In this document: positions 26,560 through 34,919 of the stretch, one piece after another
Numbering within the stretch: the stretch's first letter is position 1
How the letters are laid out: each line of letters starts with the position of its first letter
DNA from: AP-15 sp963845735
GTDB taxonomy: Bacteria > Pseudomonadota > Alphaproteobacteria > ATCC43930 > CGMCC-115725
Reading direction: 5' to 3'
DNA length: 64,000 bases
Assembly (NCBI GenBank): GCA_963845735.1
Contig: CAWJTR010000011.1
Coordinates: 62,001 to 126,000, forward strand
Notes under the pieces: generated by a model
Told to the model about the DNA's origin: nothing
Seen by the model: only the letters and a program-made list of their open reading frames with translations
Database searches by the model: none
Translations under genes and position numbers: made by a program

Positions 26560-27426
26560 TCAGCGATAGGCCAGGCACCAGCCCGGCGCGCGCAGCCAGC
26601 ACTGATCGGCCGGTAGATCGTCACGGCGATAGAGCCGGGTGACCTCCCGCCAGCGCTCGGTGGCGAAGGCCGCAGACAGAGCCAATTCCGATGCGGCGTC
26701 GCGCGCGCCCTCGCAAGGAAAGGTCACCACCCCTAAAAGCCATCGGGCGAGGAATTCGCTGCCGCGCCGCTCGATGCGAAAGACTGCGCCGCGTGGGTGG
26801 ATTTCACGGCGTTCGCTCGACAGGAAGCCGTGATACGTCGTCAGCGGCAGGATCAGCCGGCCGCCCTCTTTGAGCCGGTCGAGCCAGAAAGGCGCCGGCC
26901 GGGTCGCGCCGGCGTTGACATAGATGACATCGGCCGGGTCGAACGGCACCTGCCCGCCGTCACCCTGGATTACCCGGACATTCGGCCATTGCGCGAAATT
27001 TGCCGCAGCGCGCGCGGCGAGCCCGGGATCGAACTCGATCGCCGTCACCGCGCCGCCGGGGCCGACGAGCGTGGCGAGGATCGCGGTGTAGTAGCCGACG
27101 CCAGCGCCGACATGAACGACATGCTCGCCCTCCTGCAGGGCGGCGCTCGGCATCAACCGGGCGTGCAGAGACGGCTCGCCGTTGTTCAGGTTGCGCTCCG
27201 GTAGGATACCGACCACGCGGTCGGTGTAGAGATAGACCGGATCACCGCTCGGCGTCGGCACGTAGCCGCCAAACCAGCTCACGATCTGCCATGGGCCAGG
27301 GCCGAGAAAGTGCTCTCGACGGACCGCGGCGAAGGCGGCCTCGACGCGCGTATCCTCGATACCGGCCGTAGCCATGATCTCCCTGGCGAACGCACGCCGG
27401 ACGGCGTCGAGCCCGTCCTTGTTCAT
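26560..27426 (-). CDS. PIMT-like class I methyltransferase, copy 1
   Basis: A 288-residue SAM-dependent methyltransferase related to protein-L-isoaspartate O-methyltransferase. The SAM loop is HVGAGVGYYTAI, followed by AIEFDPGLAARA and the PIMT-like WLDRLKEGGRLILPL. The N-terminus (VEAAFAAVRREHFLGPGPW) resembles the PIMT acceptor region. It is intact and ends RAPGWCLAYR. A close paralogue lies at 29882-30744 in the same orientation, on the other side of a radical SAM gene. Acceptors could be isoaspartyl proteins or a dedicated peptide; this is open. The start is taken at ATG 27426 (MNKDGLDAV), though an upstream start 13 codons earlier is possible. Confidence 0.82.
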   Translation of the reverse strand: MNKDGLDAVRRAFAREIMATAGIEDTRVEAAFAAVRREHFLGPGPWQIVSWFGGYVPTPSGDPVYLYTDRVVGILPERNLNNGEPSLHARLMPSAALQEGEHVVHVGAGVGYYTAILATLVGPGGAVTAIEFDPGLAARAAANFAQWPNVRVIQGDGGQVPFDPADVIYVNAGATRPAPFWLDRLKEGGRLILPLTTYHGFLSSERREIHPRGAVFRIERRGSEFLARWLLGVVTFPCEGARDAASELALSAAFATERWREVTRLYRRDDLPADQCWLRAPGWCLAYR

Positions 27427-27736
27427 GACCACCCTCGCCACGGCCGGATATTTCCGCGCCCGCATGATACCTTGCGTCGGCTCGAGTGCGAATTGGCGTT
27501 GGCGACGGAAGGTGTGCAGTGAACCTGCCCCGGGATTCCGGCTGAGCTTCCCTTCCGAGCGCCAAAAGCAGCTAGAAAGCGGCCGGGAAAATAGCGATAA
27601 TGCGACGGCGGATTGGTAAACGTCGAAGTGTTCAATCTCTATCCTGCTGACGCAAAAAGATAAAACGAGAGTGCGAGTCTGTGTCGGAATGCAGGCCGTG
27701 TCGGCCGAGACATCCTGGTAGCAATGGGAGGGCAAG
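27427..27736. other. Intergenic region between divergent genes
   Basis: About 310 bases with no convincing gene. It should hold the promoters of the minus-strand methyltransferase and of the plus-strand small ORF and radical SAM gene, but I cannot pick reliable -35/-10 boxes. AT-richer patches lie near 27590-27620 and 27650-27665. A clear ribosome-binding site (GGGAGGG) ends the region. Confidence 0.5.
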
Positions 27737-28072
27737 ATGGAACAGCGGCTTAGCTATCTCGAACAGATCATCATCATCATCATTGTCACCGGTGGTTGGA
27801 GGCCGCGCCGGGCATGGCCGATCGGGGACTCGTTTGCCGCAGACACATCGCGGATGGAAGCCCTTCTTCGCCTGATCCCCGGCCGTGGCTCCGCACGGAG
27901 ACCCGCCGTGTCGGACATAACACGGCTGTCGGTGACTGAAATCGAGGAAAGGTCGCACGAAGTCGCAGCGGCGATTACGCGGTTACAGGCGCAACAGAAT
28001 GAGCTGCATGCGCGGTTGAGGGAATTGCGGGCCGCGCCGGCAGCAGGCTCGGGGAGCGCGCCCAGAACCTGA
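27737..28072 (+). CDS. Small protein with hexa-isoleucine run and coiled coil
   Basis: I do not recognise this 111-residue product. It starts MEQRLSYLEQ, followed by six isoleucines encoded by (ATC)5-ATT at 27767-27784, then a Trp/Arg-rich stretch (GGWRPRRAW). Its C-terminal half is a likely coiled coil (VTEIEERSHEVAAAITRLQAQQ). A strong ribosome-binding site precedes it, and it ends 19 bases before the radical SAM start, so the two are probably one operon. A GTG at 27909 could start a shorter coiled-coil protein. A substrate or partner role for the radical SAM enzyme is conjecture. Confidence 0.5.
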   Translation: MEQRLSYLEQIIIIIIVTGGWRPRRAWPIGDSFAADTSRMEALLRLIPGRGSARRPAVSDITRLSVTEIEERSHEVAAAITRLQAQQNELHARLRELRAAPAAGSGSAPRT

Positions 28073-28091
28073 CCGGAAGGGAGCCGTCTCG

Positions 28092-29759
28092 ATGCCGGAA
28101 CGGTCCGTCTGCTCGGTCCTGCTGATCGGTTTTCAGGATCAGGACAATCTCGGTCTGCGCTACCTTCTGTCGTCGGTGCGGCACGCGGGCTTTTCCGGCC
28201 GGATCGAGACCTACACCTCCGACCCTGAGCCGATCGTGGAATTGGTCGCCCGCCTGCGCCCCGACGTCATCGGCTTTTCGCTGATCTTCCAATACATGTC
28301 GCCCGCCTTCGCGCGGGTGATCGCAGACCCTTCGGGCGCGCGGGTGCCGAGCCCACATCACCGTCGGCGGGCACTATCCCAGCTTCGACTATCAGGAGGT
28401 GCTGCAGCGCATCCCCGGCGCCGATTCAATCGTCCGCTTCGAGGGCGAAGCGACCCTCGTCGAGCTGATGGACAAGCTGAGCGGGGCGAGGACTGGCGCG
28501 GCATCGCCGGCATCGCCTATCGGCGGGGCGAGGAGATCGTCGCCAATCCGCTGCGGCCGGCGATCGACGATCTCGACCGGCTCCCGTTTCCCGAGCGGTC
28601 CGACATCGACTATCGCCGGCAGGACCTCTCCACCGCCTCGGTCCTCGGCAGCCGGGGCTGCCCGTGGAACTGCAATTTCTGCAGTATCCGCCCGTTCTAC
28701 GAGGCCCAGGGCGGCAAGCTGCGGCGCCTGCGCTCGCCCGCCGCGGTGGTCGAAGAAATGCGCCAGCTCCACGTCGAACAGGGCGCGCGGATATTCCTGT
28801 TCCAGGACGACGATTTTCTGGCCACCGGGCGGCGCGCCCGCGAATGGGCGGAAGGCATCGCCGACGGGCATCATCGCGGCGGGATTGGCGGGCCGGATCG
28901 CGTTCAAGATCAGCTGCCGCTCCGACGAGGTCCGGCATCGAGACGATGGCGCGCCTGGTCGAGGCGGGGCTCACCCATGTTTACATGGGGGTCGAGAACG
29001 GCGACGAGCAGGGCCTGGTCAACCTGAACAAGATGCTGAAGCCGCATCAGCACATCGAAGCGGGGAAAATCCTGCGCGATCTCGATGTGTCGTTCGACTT
29101 CGGCTTCATGCTGCTGGAGCCCTACAGCACGATCACGACCGTGCGTAACAACATCGCGTTCCTCGACCGCTTCGTCGGCGACGGATGGACGGTTGCGGGC
29201 TTCTGCCGGACATTGCCCTATGCGGGCACCCCGTTGAAACGCCAGCTCGAGGCGGAAGGGCGATTGCTCGGAAATGCGTTCGAGCCCGACTACAACTTCC
29301 TCGACCCGAAGCTGGATTTGTTCTACGACTGGATGCTGCTGACCTTCCGCGTGCGAAACTTCAACAATGCCGGGCTGGTCGAAGTGTTGCGCGCGCTTGT
29401 GTTCGAGGCGCACCTGAACCTGCCGGATTTCCGCAACTTCCAGCCAGTCGGACCGCGCCCGCCTGCACAGCATGACCGCGCAGGCCAACGGCCATGCGCT
29501 CTACTGCCTGGGCGCGGCGCTCGATCATATCGAGGCGACGCCGATCGAAGAAATCGACATCAGACACGGCTATCTCGGCCGGTTGACGGCGCACGAACTG
29601 GCCCAGGAACGGCAACTGACGGCGGAGGTCAGCGCATTCTACTGGGCTGCACGCGCGCGCCAGGGCCTGTCGACGCCGGAATTCAAGGAACTTCGCTTGC
29701 TCGGCGGGTTCGAGAATTCCTGGACGGTGGCCCCGCAAGATCTCCGCGTCGCGCACTGA
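28092..29759 (+). CDS. B12-binding-domain radical SAM protein, heavily frameshifted
   Basis: About 555 residues once joined. The N-terminal part is a cobalamin-binding-type Rossmann domain (LLIGFQDQDNLGLRYLLSS, then DVIGFSLIFQYMSP and AHITVGGHYPS). The radical SAM domain has the cluster motif RGCPWNCNFCS (CxxxCxxC), followed by FLFQDDDFLATG and THVYMGVENGDE. A helical C-terminal domain ends at 29759. Five frame changes are needed (near 28329, 28483, 28869, 28936 and 29444), four reading as one extra base. Such enzymes methylate, cyclise or rearrange unactivated carbons. It lies between two PIMT-like genes. Confidence 0.8.
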
Positions 29760-29837
29760 ATCCGCGACCAGCAGAGCGCCCATCTCCTTTAAGGCGGCTG
29801 AGCTTCGCTGCGAGCCGAGCGGGTGACGCCGCTCGGT

Positions 29838-29874
29838 AAAAAAAGCGGGACCGGTCCGTCTGACGGCCCCCCGC
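29838..29874 (-). terminator. Rho-independent terminator of methyltransferase copy 2
   Basis: Read on the minus strand, a GC-rich stem (GCGGG...CCCGC, with an inner CCG/CGG hairpin) is followed directly by seven T residues. It begins eight bases after the TAA at 29882-29884. This fits termination of the minus-strand gene. Confidence 0.75.
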
Positions 29875-29881
29875 CTCGATT

Positions 29882-30744
29882 TTACCGATAGCGAGCACCA
29901 ACCTGGTGCGCGCAGCCAGCACCGCTCGGCTGGCAGTCGTCGCGCCGGTAGAGCCGGTCACGCGTTCGGCCCCGCCATTTTCAAACGCGGCGGACAGCGC
30001 CTGTTCGCAGGCTTCGTCGCGAGCGCCTTCACAAGGAAAGATGACAACCGCGGAGATCCGACGCGCGAGTAAATCGTCGCCCTGCCGTTCGATCCGGAAT
30101 ACCGCGCCGCGCCGATGGATTGGGCCTCTGTCGCGCGCCTCGAAGCAAGTCAGCGGCAGGATCAGCCGGCCGCCCTCTTTTAACCCATCGAGCCACGATG
30201 GCGCCGGATGGGTCGCCCCGGCATTGACGTAGACGACATCGGCGGGATCGAACCCGAGCCTGCTGCCATCGCCCTGCACGATTCGGACGTTCGGGAGATG
30301 CGAGACATTGGCGGCCGCGCGTGCCGCGAGACCGGCATCGAATTCGATCCCTGTAACAGCGCCCGAGGATCCGACGAGCTGAGCCATGATCGCCGTGTAG
30401 TAGCCGACCCCGGCGCCAATATGGACGATGTGCTCGCCCGGCTGCGGGGCGGCGCTGGCAAGCAACGCGGCATGCAGCGAGGGTTCGCCGTTGTTGAGAT
30501 TGCGCTCCGGCAGGATGCCGATCACGTCGTCGGTATAGAGGTAGACCGGGTCGGCGCTCGGCGTCGTCACATAACGAGGAGCCGGCGTGCGCGAGCGCAA
30601 GATCGGCCACGGACCGGGGCCAAGAAAATCCTCGCGGCGCACCGCCGCGTAGGCCGCCTCGACCCGCTCATCATCAACCCCGGCCGCCGCCATGACCTGT
30701 TTCGCATAAGCGCGGCGGACGATGTCCAGTTCATTCGGGTCCAT
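29882..30744 (-). CDS. PIMT-like class I methyltransferase, copy 2, C-terminus frameshifted
   Basis: Close paralogue of the gene at 26560. Shared features are VEAAYAAVRREDFLGPGPW, LYTDDVIGILPERNLNNGEPS, the SAM loop HIGAGVGYYTAI and WLDGLKEGGRLILPL. It differs in an extra Pro/Arg-rich insert (RSRTPAPRYVT) where copy 1 has WFGGY. The final 25 codons are out of frame: comparison with copy 1 (LYRRDD, then RCWLRAPGWC) implies small indels near 29951, 29938 and 29890 and a true stop at 29882. A terminator follows. It is divergent from the GNAT gene at 30788. Confidence 0.8.
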
Positions 30745-30787
30745 CACCGGCCCTATCGCAGCCAAGTTTTCCGATCGCGCGCATGAT

Positions 30788-31330
30788 ATGATGGCTGCGC
30801 GCATCCGCGAAACGGCCGGGGCAACGGAGGGATCGGGTGGACCTGCCTCGGGATTTCGGCTCAGCTTCGAGGACCGGCCCTCGGCCGAGGATTGCGACGC
30901 CATCGGCTATGCTCTCGACGCGTATAATCGCGAGTTTCTCGGCGAAACCGGCTACTCCCGACTGGGGTTTTTCGTCCGCGACGAGCGCGGCGCGATCATG
31001 GCCGGGCTGGTCGGCTCGACCTATGCCGGCTGGCTGTTCGTCGCCGATCTCTGGGTCCATGCCGAGCTGCGCCGGCGCGGCATCGGTCGCGAATTGCTGG
31101 CAATGGCCGAGCAGCGCGCGGTCGAACTGGGTTGCCACTCGGCGCGGCTCGACACCCTTTCTTTCCAGGCGCCGGAATATTATCCGCGTTTTGGCTACCG
31201 GCTTTTTGGGGCGCTCGACTACCCTCCCCGCCACCGGCAATATTTTCTGTGGAAACCGTTGAAGCCTGCGGCAGCTTCAAATCTGGTGAAATTATTCCCG
31301 GTCTCGGTCAAGGGCGTGCTGTTCGAGTAG
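30788..31330 (+). CDS. GNAT-family acetyltransferase, running into a Nudix frame
   Basis: Acetyltransferase of about 165 residues. The acetyl-CoA loop is HAELRRRGIGRELLAMAEQRA, and RLDTLSFQAPEYYPRFGYRLFG completes the fold. It resembles small GNAT proteins that act on free metabolites. Its frame does not stop at the end of the domain but continues in frame into the beginning of a Nudix protein (KLFPVSVKGVLFE) before a TAG at 31328. The GNAT stop may thus be missing through an error, or the two were once fused. Confidence 0.8.
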   Translation: MMAARIRETAGATEGSGGPASGFRLSFEDRPSAEDCDAIGYALDAYNREFLGETGYSRLGFFVRDERGAIMAGLVGSTYAGWLFVADLWVHAELRRRGIGRELLAMAEQRAVELGCHSARLDTLSFQAPEYYPRFGYRLFGALDYPPRHRQYFLWKPLKPAAASNLVKLFPVSVKGVLFE

Positions 31331-31678
31331 GGCCGAGTCGTTCTGCTGGAAAACGAGCGGGGAACATGGGAATTGCCGGGCGGACGGCTCGAACCCGGCG
31401 AGGACCCGGCGACCTGCCTCGCGCGTGAAGTCGCCGAGGAGCTCGGCGTGGAGGTCGCGATCGAGGCAATCCTCGATAGCTGGGTCTACGAAGTGTTGCC
31501 GCAGCGCGAGGTGCTGATCGTGACCTATGGGGTGCGGCGTTCGAACCAGCGGGCGATGCGGGTCAGCGACGAACATCGGCGGTTCGGATTGTTTGCGCTG
31601 AGCGAACTGGACGGGCTGCCGATGCCCGAGGGCTACCGCCGTTCGATCCGCGCCTGGGCGACGCAGTGCGGCGTGTGA
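31286..31678 (+). CDS. Nudix hydrolase interrupted by an in-frame TAG
   Basis: Nudix family pyrophosphohydrolase of about 130 residues. The Nudix box is visible: GGRLEPGEDPATCLAREVAEELGV, matching Gx5Ex7REUxEExGU. The preceding strand (GRVVLLENERGTWELP) and following strands are normal. A TAG at 31328-31330 lies in frame between VKGVLFE and GRVVLLE, where homologues carry a sense codon. A GTG at 31286 is the probable start. Without the stop, the GNAT frame would be continuous with it. Either a base error or a genuine nonsense mutation explains this. Confidence 0.72.
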
Positions 31679-31685
31679 TGGCGCG

Positions 31686-32480
31686 ATGACGACCCCTCCC
31701 CTCGCCCGTCTGCTCGCGATCATGGCGCAGCTGCGCGATCCCGAGCGCGGCTGCCCGTGGGACCGCGAGCAGGATTTCGCGACGATTGCGCCTTATACGA
31801 TCGAAGAGGCCTATGAGGTGGCCGACGCGATCGCGCGCGGCGATATGGCGGGGTTGAAGGACGAACTCGGCGATCTGCTGTTTCAGGTCGTCTTTCACGC
31901 CCGCATGGCCGAGGAGGCCGGGCTGTTCGCGTTTGACGATGTCGCCGCGGCGATCGCCGACAAGATGGTGCGGCGTCACCCGCATGTCTTTGGCGATGCC
32001 GAGATTGCTTCGGCAGAGGCGCAGACCCGGGCGTGGGAGGAGCACAAAGCCAGGGAACGCGCGGCCCAGGCCGCCGCGACGGGAACTCCGGAAAGCGTGC
32101 TCGACGGGGTGGCGCTCGCCCTCCCTGCCCTGCTGCGCGCCGCCAAAATCCAGGGGCGCGCGGCGCGGATCGGGTTCGACTGGCCAGCGGCGCGCCCGGT
32201 CATCGCCAAAATCGCCGAGGAAATCGCCGAGCTCGAAGCCGAACTCGATAACGGCGCCGATCCCGAAAAAATCGAGGACGAGATGGGCGATGTCCTGTTC
32301 GCCGCCGCCAACCTCGCGCGCAAGCTCGGCATCGATCCCGAAGCGGCGCTGCGGCGGGCCACGGCCAAATTCGAGCGCCGCTTTCGCCGCGTCGAAACGC
32401 TCGCCGCCGAGCGCGGCATCAGCGCCGACCTCGACGCCCTCGAAGCCCTATGGCAGGAGGTCAAGCGCGCGGAAGACTGA
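31686..32480 (+). CDS. mazG: Nucleoside triphosphate pyrophosphohydrolase MazG
   Basis: An intact protein of 264 residues with two MazG domains. The acidic metal-binding helices are EEAYEVADAI and KDELGDLLFQVVFHARMAEE in the N-terminal half, and EEIAELEAELD and EDEMGDVLFAAANLA in the C-terminal half. The start (LLAIMAQLRDPERGCPWDREQ) is the family signature. It hydrolyses NTPs to NMPs and pyrophosphate, cleaning pools and lowering ppGpp in E. coli. It lies near hflX and hfq, as is common in alphaproteobacteria, but on the opposite strand. Confidence 0.96.
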   Translation: MTTPPLARLLAIMAQLRDPERGCPWDREQDFATIAPYTIEEAYEVADAIARGDMAGLKDELGDLLFQVVFHARMAEEAGLFAFDDVAAAIADKMVRRHPHVFGDAEIASAEAQTRAWEEHKARERAAQAAATGTPESVLDGVALALPALLRAAKIQGRAARIGFDWPAARPVIAKIAEEIAELEAELDNGADPEKIEDEMGDVLFAAANLARKLGIDPEAALRRATAKFERRFRRVETLAAERGISADLDALEALWQEVKRAED

Positions 32481-32525
32481 GGGAACCCAGGCCGATCCGA
32501 GTTGCCTGCGTTGGGCGCACCGTGT

Positions 32526-32750
32526 CTAGTTGCCGCCCTTGGCCTGATTGTAGATCAGGCCGCCGGCGAGACCCGCCGCCGCACCGATACCGGCGCCAAG
32601 ACCCGCATTGCCGGCGATGGCGCCAATGATGGCGCCGCCGCCGGCGCCGATTGCGGTGCCCGAGAGGGCCCGCTGCTGCCCCGTGGTCATGTCGGAACAG
32701 GCGGCCAGTGGCACCGACGCCACAACGGCCGCCAAAATCAGCCGTTTCAT
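32526..32750 (-). CDS. Glycine-zipper lipoprotein (74 aa)
   Basis: A small lipoprotein. The signal peptide ends in the lipobox LAAC at residues 15-18, and the rest is a glycine zipper (GTAIGAGGGAIIGAIAGNAGLGAGIG) that should insert into or pack against a membrane. It resembles small YMGG- or SlyB-like envelope proteins. Its ATG overlaps the upstream gene's stop by four bases, so the two are translated together. Confidence 0.8.
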   Translation of the reverse strand: MKRLILAAVVASVPLAACSDMTTGQQRALSGTAIGAGGGAIIGAIAGNAGLGAGIGAAAGLAGGLIYNQAKGGN

Positions 32751-33160
32751 CGCGATCTCCGTTTCCCGACCACCGACGCCGGACAGGGATATCTTCCCGC
32801 GAGATAGATGAACATGCCATCGATCGCCGGCATATCGAGGCGCGCCGGCCGTTCGTTCGCCCAGGCGATAAAGCTGGCCAGCTCGGAGCTCCGGGGAGGC
32901 CGCGGCGTCGGCAGGCAGAACAGCTTGCGGCCGCCCCTTTGCGCCTCATGCGCCTCCTCAACGACGACCGCGCCCTCGGCATAGCCGTGACAGAAATTGA
33001 CCGCGCCGGTCATCAGCGGATCGTCCTTGGCCGGCGCGCAGATGGCGATCAGGTCGGCGACGGTGTGGGGTGGGAACTGCGACTCCGAAACTGCCGCCGA
33101 AGCCGACGAAGCGCTGGCGGCTATCAGCACGGCCCCGAGCGCCAAAGCCCGAAATCTCAT
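32747..33160 (-). CDS. Secreted Rap1a/Tai-like protein
   Basis: A 137-residue exported protein. The signal peptide ends near SASA. The mature part has the pattern TVADLIAICAP, then AVNFCHGYAEGAVV and CLP, which resembles the Rap1a/Tai family, whose first known members are immunity proteins against type VI amidases. In most genomes such proteins are orphans without a toxin, as here. The cysteines probably form disulfides. It is paired with the glycine-zipper lipoprotein. Confidence 0.65.
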   Translation of the reverse strand: MRFRALALGAVLIAASASSASAAVSESQFPPHTVADLIAICAPAKDDPLMTGAVNFCHGYAEGAVVVEEAHEAQRGGRKLFCLPTPRPPRSSELASFIAWANERPARLDMPAIDGMFIYLAGRYPCPASVVGKRRSR

Positions 33161-33223
33161 CGCGCATCCCTCCCCTTCTCGCTTTTTCAACCGGAAAGCG
33201 ATAGCCGAAGGGGTGTTACGGGG

Positions 33224-34459
33224 TCAATGCAGTCGCTGGTGGTGGCGCAGGCGGGCGAGGTCGGCTTCGGAAAGGCGGACCGAGAGGTGGGCGGCCTCGG
33301 TGTCGTCGCGGCGGCCCAGGACCTCGCCATGGCGATAGATCCAGGCCAAGGTCTTGCCGTCGGTCAGCGGGATGTCCAGCCGCACCGCGCGGATGTCGCT
33401 TTGCAATCGGCGATCGATCAGCGCCAGCAGCGTCTCGCACCCCTCGCCGGTCGCAGCCGACAAGGCTGCGGTCTGCGAGTTCCGCAGCTTGTGGTTTTCG
33501 AGGCTGGCCCGCTGCGCGGGTTCGAGCAGGTCGATCTTGTTCATCACCTCGATCAGCCCGTCCTCGGCCGCTTCGTCGAGCCCGAGATTGCCGAGCACCG
33601 TCAGCACGTCGTCGCGCTGGGACTCGCTGTCCGGATGGTGGGCGTCGCGGACATGGACGACGATATCGGCTTCGGTGACCTCTTCGAGGGTCGCGCGAAA
33701 GGCGGCGACGAGATGGGTCGGCAGATCGGAGATAAAGCCGACCGTGTCGGACAGGATGGCGGTGCGCCCCGACGGCAGTTCGAATCGCCGCATCGTCGGG
33801 TCGAGGGTCGCGAACAGCATGTCGCCGGCGGTTACCGTGGAGCGCGTCAGGCGGTTGAACAGGGTCGATTTTCCGGCATTGGTGTAGCCCACCAATGCGA
33901 CCACCGGATACGGTACGCGGCGGCGCGCTTCGCGATGCAAGGCGCGGGTGCGCTTGATCGTCTCGAGCTCGCGCTTCAACCGCGCGATGCGCTCGCCGAT
34001 CAGCCGGCGGTCGATTTCGAGCTGGCTCTCGCCCGGGCCGCCGAGAAACCCGAACCCGCCGCGCTGACGTTCGAGATGGGTCCACGAACGCACCAGACGC
34101 GAGCGCTGATAGGAGAGCGCCGCCAGTTCGACTTGCAGGCGGCCCTCATGGGTGCGGGCCCGCGCGCCGAATATTTCGAGGATCAGACCGGTGCGGTCGA
34201 TGACCTTCGCCTGCCAGCTCCTTTCGAGATTGCGCTGCTGCACCGGCGAAAGCGTCCCGTCGATCACGACGAGACCGATCGAATTTTCGCTGATAAGTTC
34301 ACGGAAATTATCGACCGTGCCGCTGCCGAGCAGGCTGCTCGGGCGCGGGCTGGCGATGCGGGTAATCTCGGCGCGAACGACATCGAGACGGATCGCCTGC
34401 GCCAGGCCGACCGCCTCTTCGAGACGCGCTTCGAGCGAACGAGCAAACGTTTCGGCCAC
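33224..34459 (-). CDS. hflX: GTPase HflX
   Basis: Ribosome-associated GTPase of the Obg-HflX group, involved in rescuing stalled or split ribosomes. The N-terminal domain contains SLLGSGTVDNFRELI and the linker RGGFGFLGGPGESQLEIDRRLI. The G domain has G1 GYTNAGKST at about residue 190, then DTVGFISDLPTHLVAAFRATLEE and NKID. The only start in frame is a GTG at 34459. Codons further upstream (RALVVHPAPKSAPVRG) look like normal HflX sequence but have no start codon, so the true N-terminus may be longer. Confidence 0.94.
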   Translation of the reverse strand: MAETFARSLEARLEEAVGLAQAIRLDVVRAEITRIASPRPSSLLGSGTVDNFRELISENSIGLVVIDGTLSPVQQRNLERSWQAKVIDRTGLILEIFGARARTHEGRLQVELAALSYQRSRLVRSWTHLERQRGGFGFLGGPGESQLEIDRRLIGERIARLKRELETIKRTRALHREARRRVPYPVVALVGYTNAGKSTLFNRLTRSTVTAGDMLFATLDPTMRRFELPSGRTAILSDTVGFISDLPTHLVAAFRATLEEVTEADIVVHVRDAHHPDSESQRDDVLTVLGNLGLDEAAEDGLIEVMNKIDLLEPAQRASLENHKLRNSQTAALSAATGEGCETLLALIDRRLQSDIRAVRLDIPLTDGKTLAWIYRHGEVLGRRDDTEAAHLSVRLSEADLARLRHHQRLH

Positions 34460-34554
34460 ACCGCGAACCGGCGCCGATTTCGGCGCCGGATGGACGACGA
34501 GCGCGCGACCGGTCGTAGCGCCGTCCGCGAGCGGTAACCTATCCTCCCCGCGGC

Positions 34555-34806
34555 TCAGGATTCTTCGTCCTCCCTGCCCGGCTCGAACAACTGGATCGGC
34601 TGCGCCGGCATCACCGTCGAGATCGCGTGCTTGTAGACAAGCTGCGAATGCGCGTCGCGCCGCAGCAGCACGCAGAAATTATCAAACCAGGTGATGATCC
34701 CTTGCAGCTTTACGCCGTTGACCAGAAAGACAGTAACCGGCGTTTTGTGTTTCCGGACGTGGTTAAGAAAGACGTCCTGGACATTTTGTGATTTCTCCGC
34801 AGACAT
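34555..34806 (-). CDS. hfq: RNA chaperone Hfq
   Basis: An intact 83-residue Sm-like hexameric RNA chaperone that pairs small RNAs with mRNAs and, in this class, regulates nitrogen metabolism. Sm1 is VNGVKLQGIITWFDNFCVLLRR and Sm2 is QLVYKHAISTVMP, containing the family-invariant YKHAIST. The short acidic tail (GREDEES) is typical of alphaproteobacteria. It is followed by hflX with 95 bases between. Start ATG at 34806. Confidence 0.97.
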   Translation of the reverse strand: MSAEKSQNVQDVFLNHVRKHKTPVTVFLVNGVKLQGIITWFDNFCVLLRRDAHSQLVYKHAISTVMPAQPIQLFEPGREDEES

Positions 34807-34919
34807 GGGTATCCCCCATTCGCTTTTTGGAGCCGAGTTGGCCCGACTCACGCCAAAATGGCAAGCACCCGGGTGAAGCCGCCGAGCTGCCGGTACGAAG
34901 ATGGGCTCGCCAAGGTGAA

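Noticed and set aside
29819..29844. Stem CCGAGCGG/CCGCTCGG followed by an A-run after the radical SAM gene
   Set aside because: On the plus strand the stem is followed by A rather than T, and on the minus strand the T-run comes before it, so it is not a canonical terminator. The separate stem at 29845 fits better for the minus strand.
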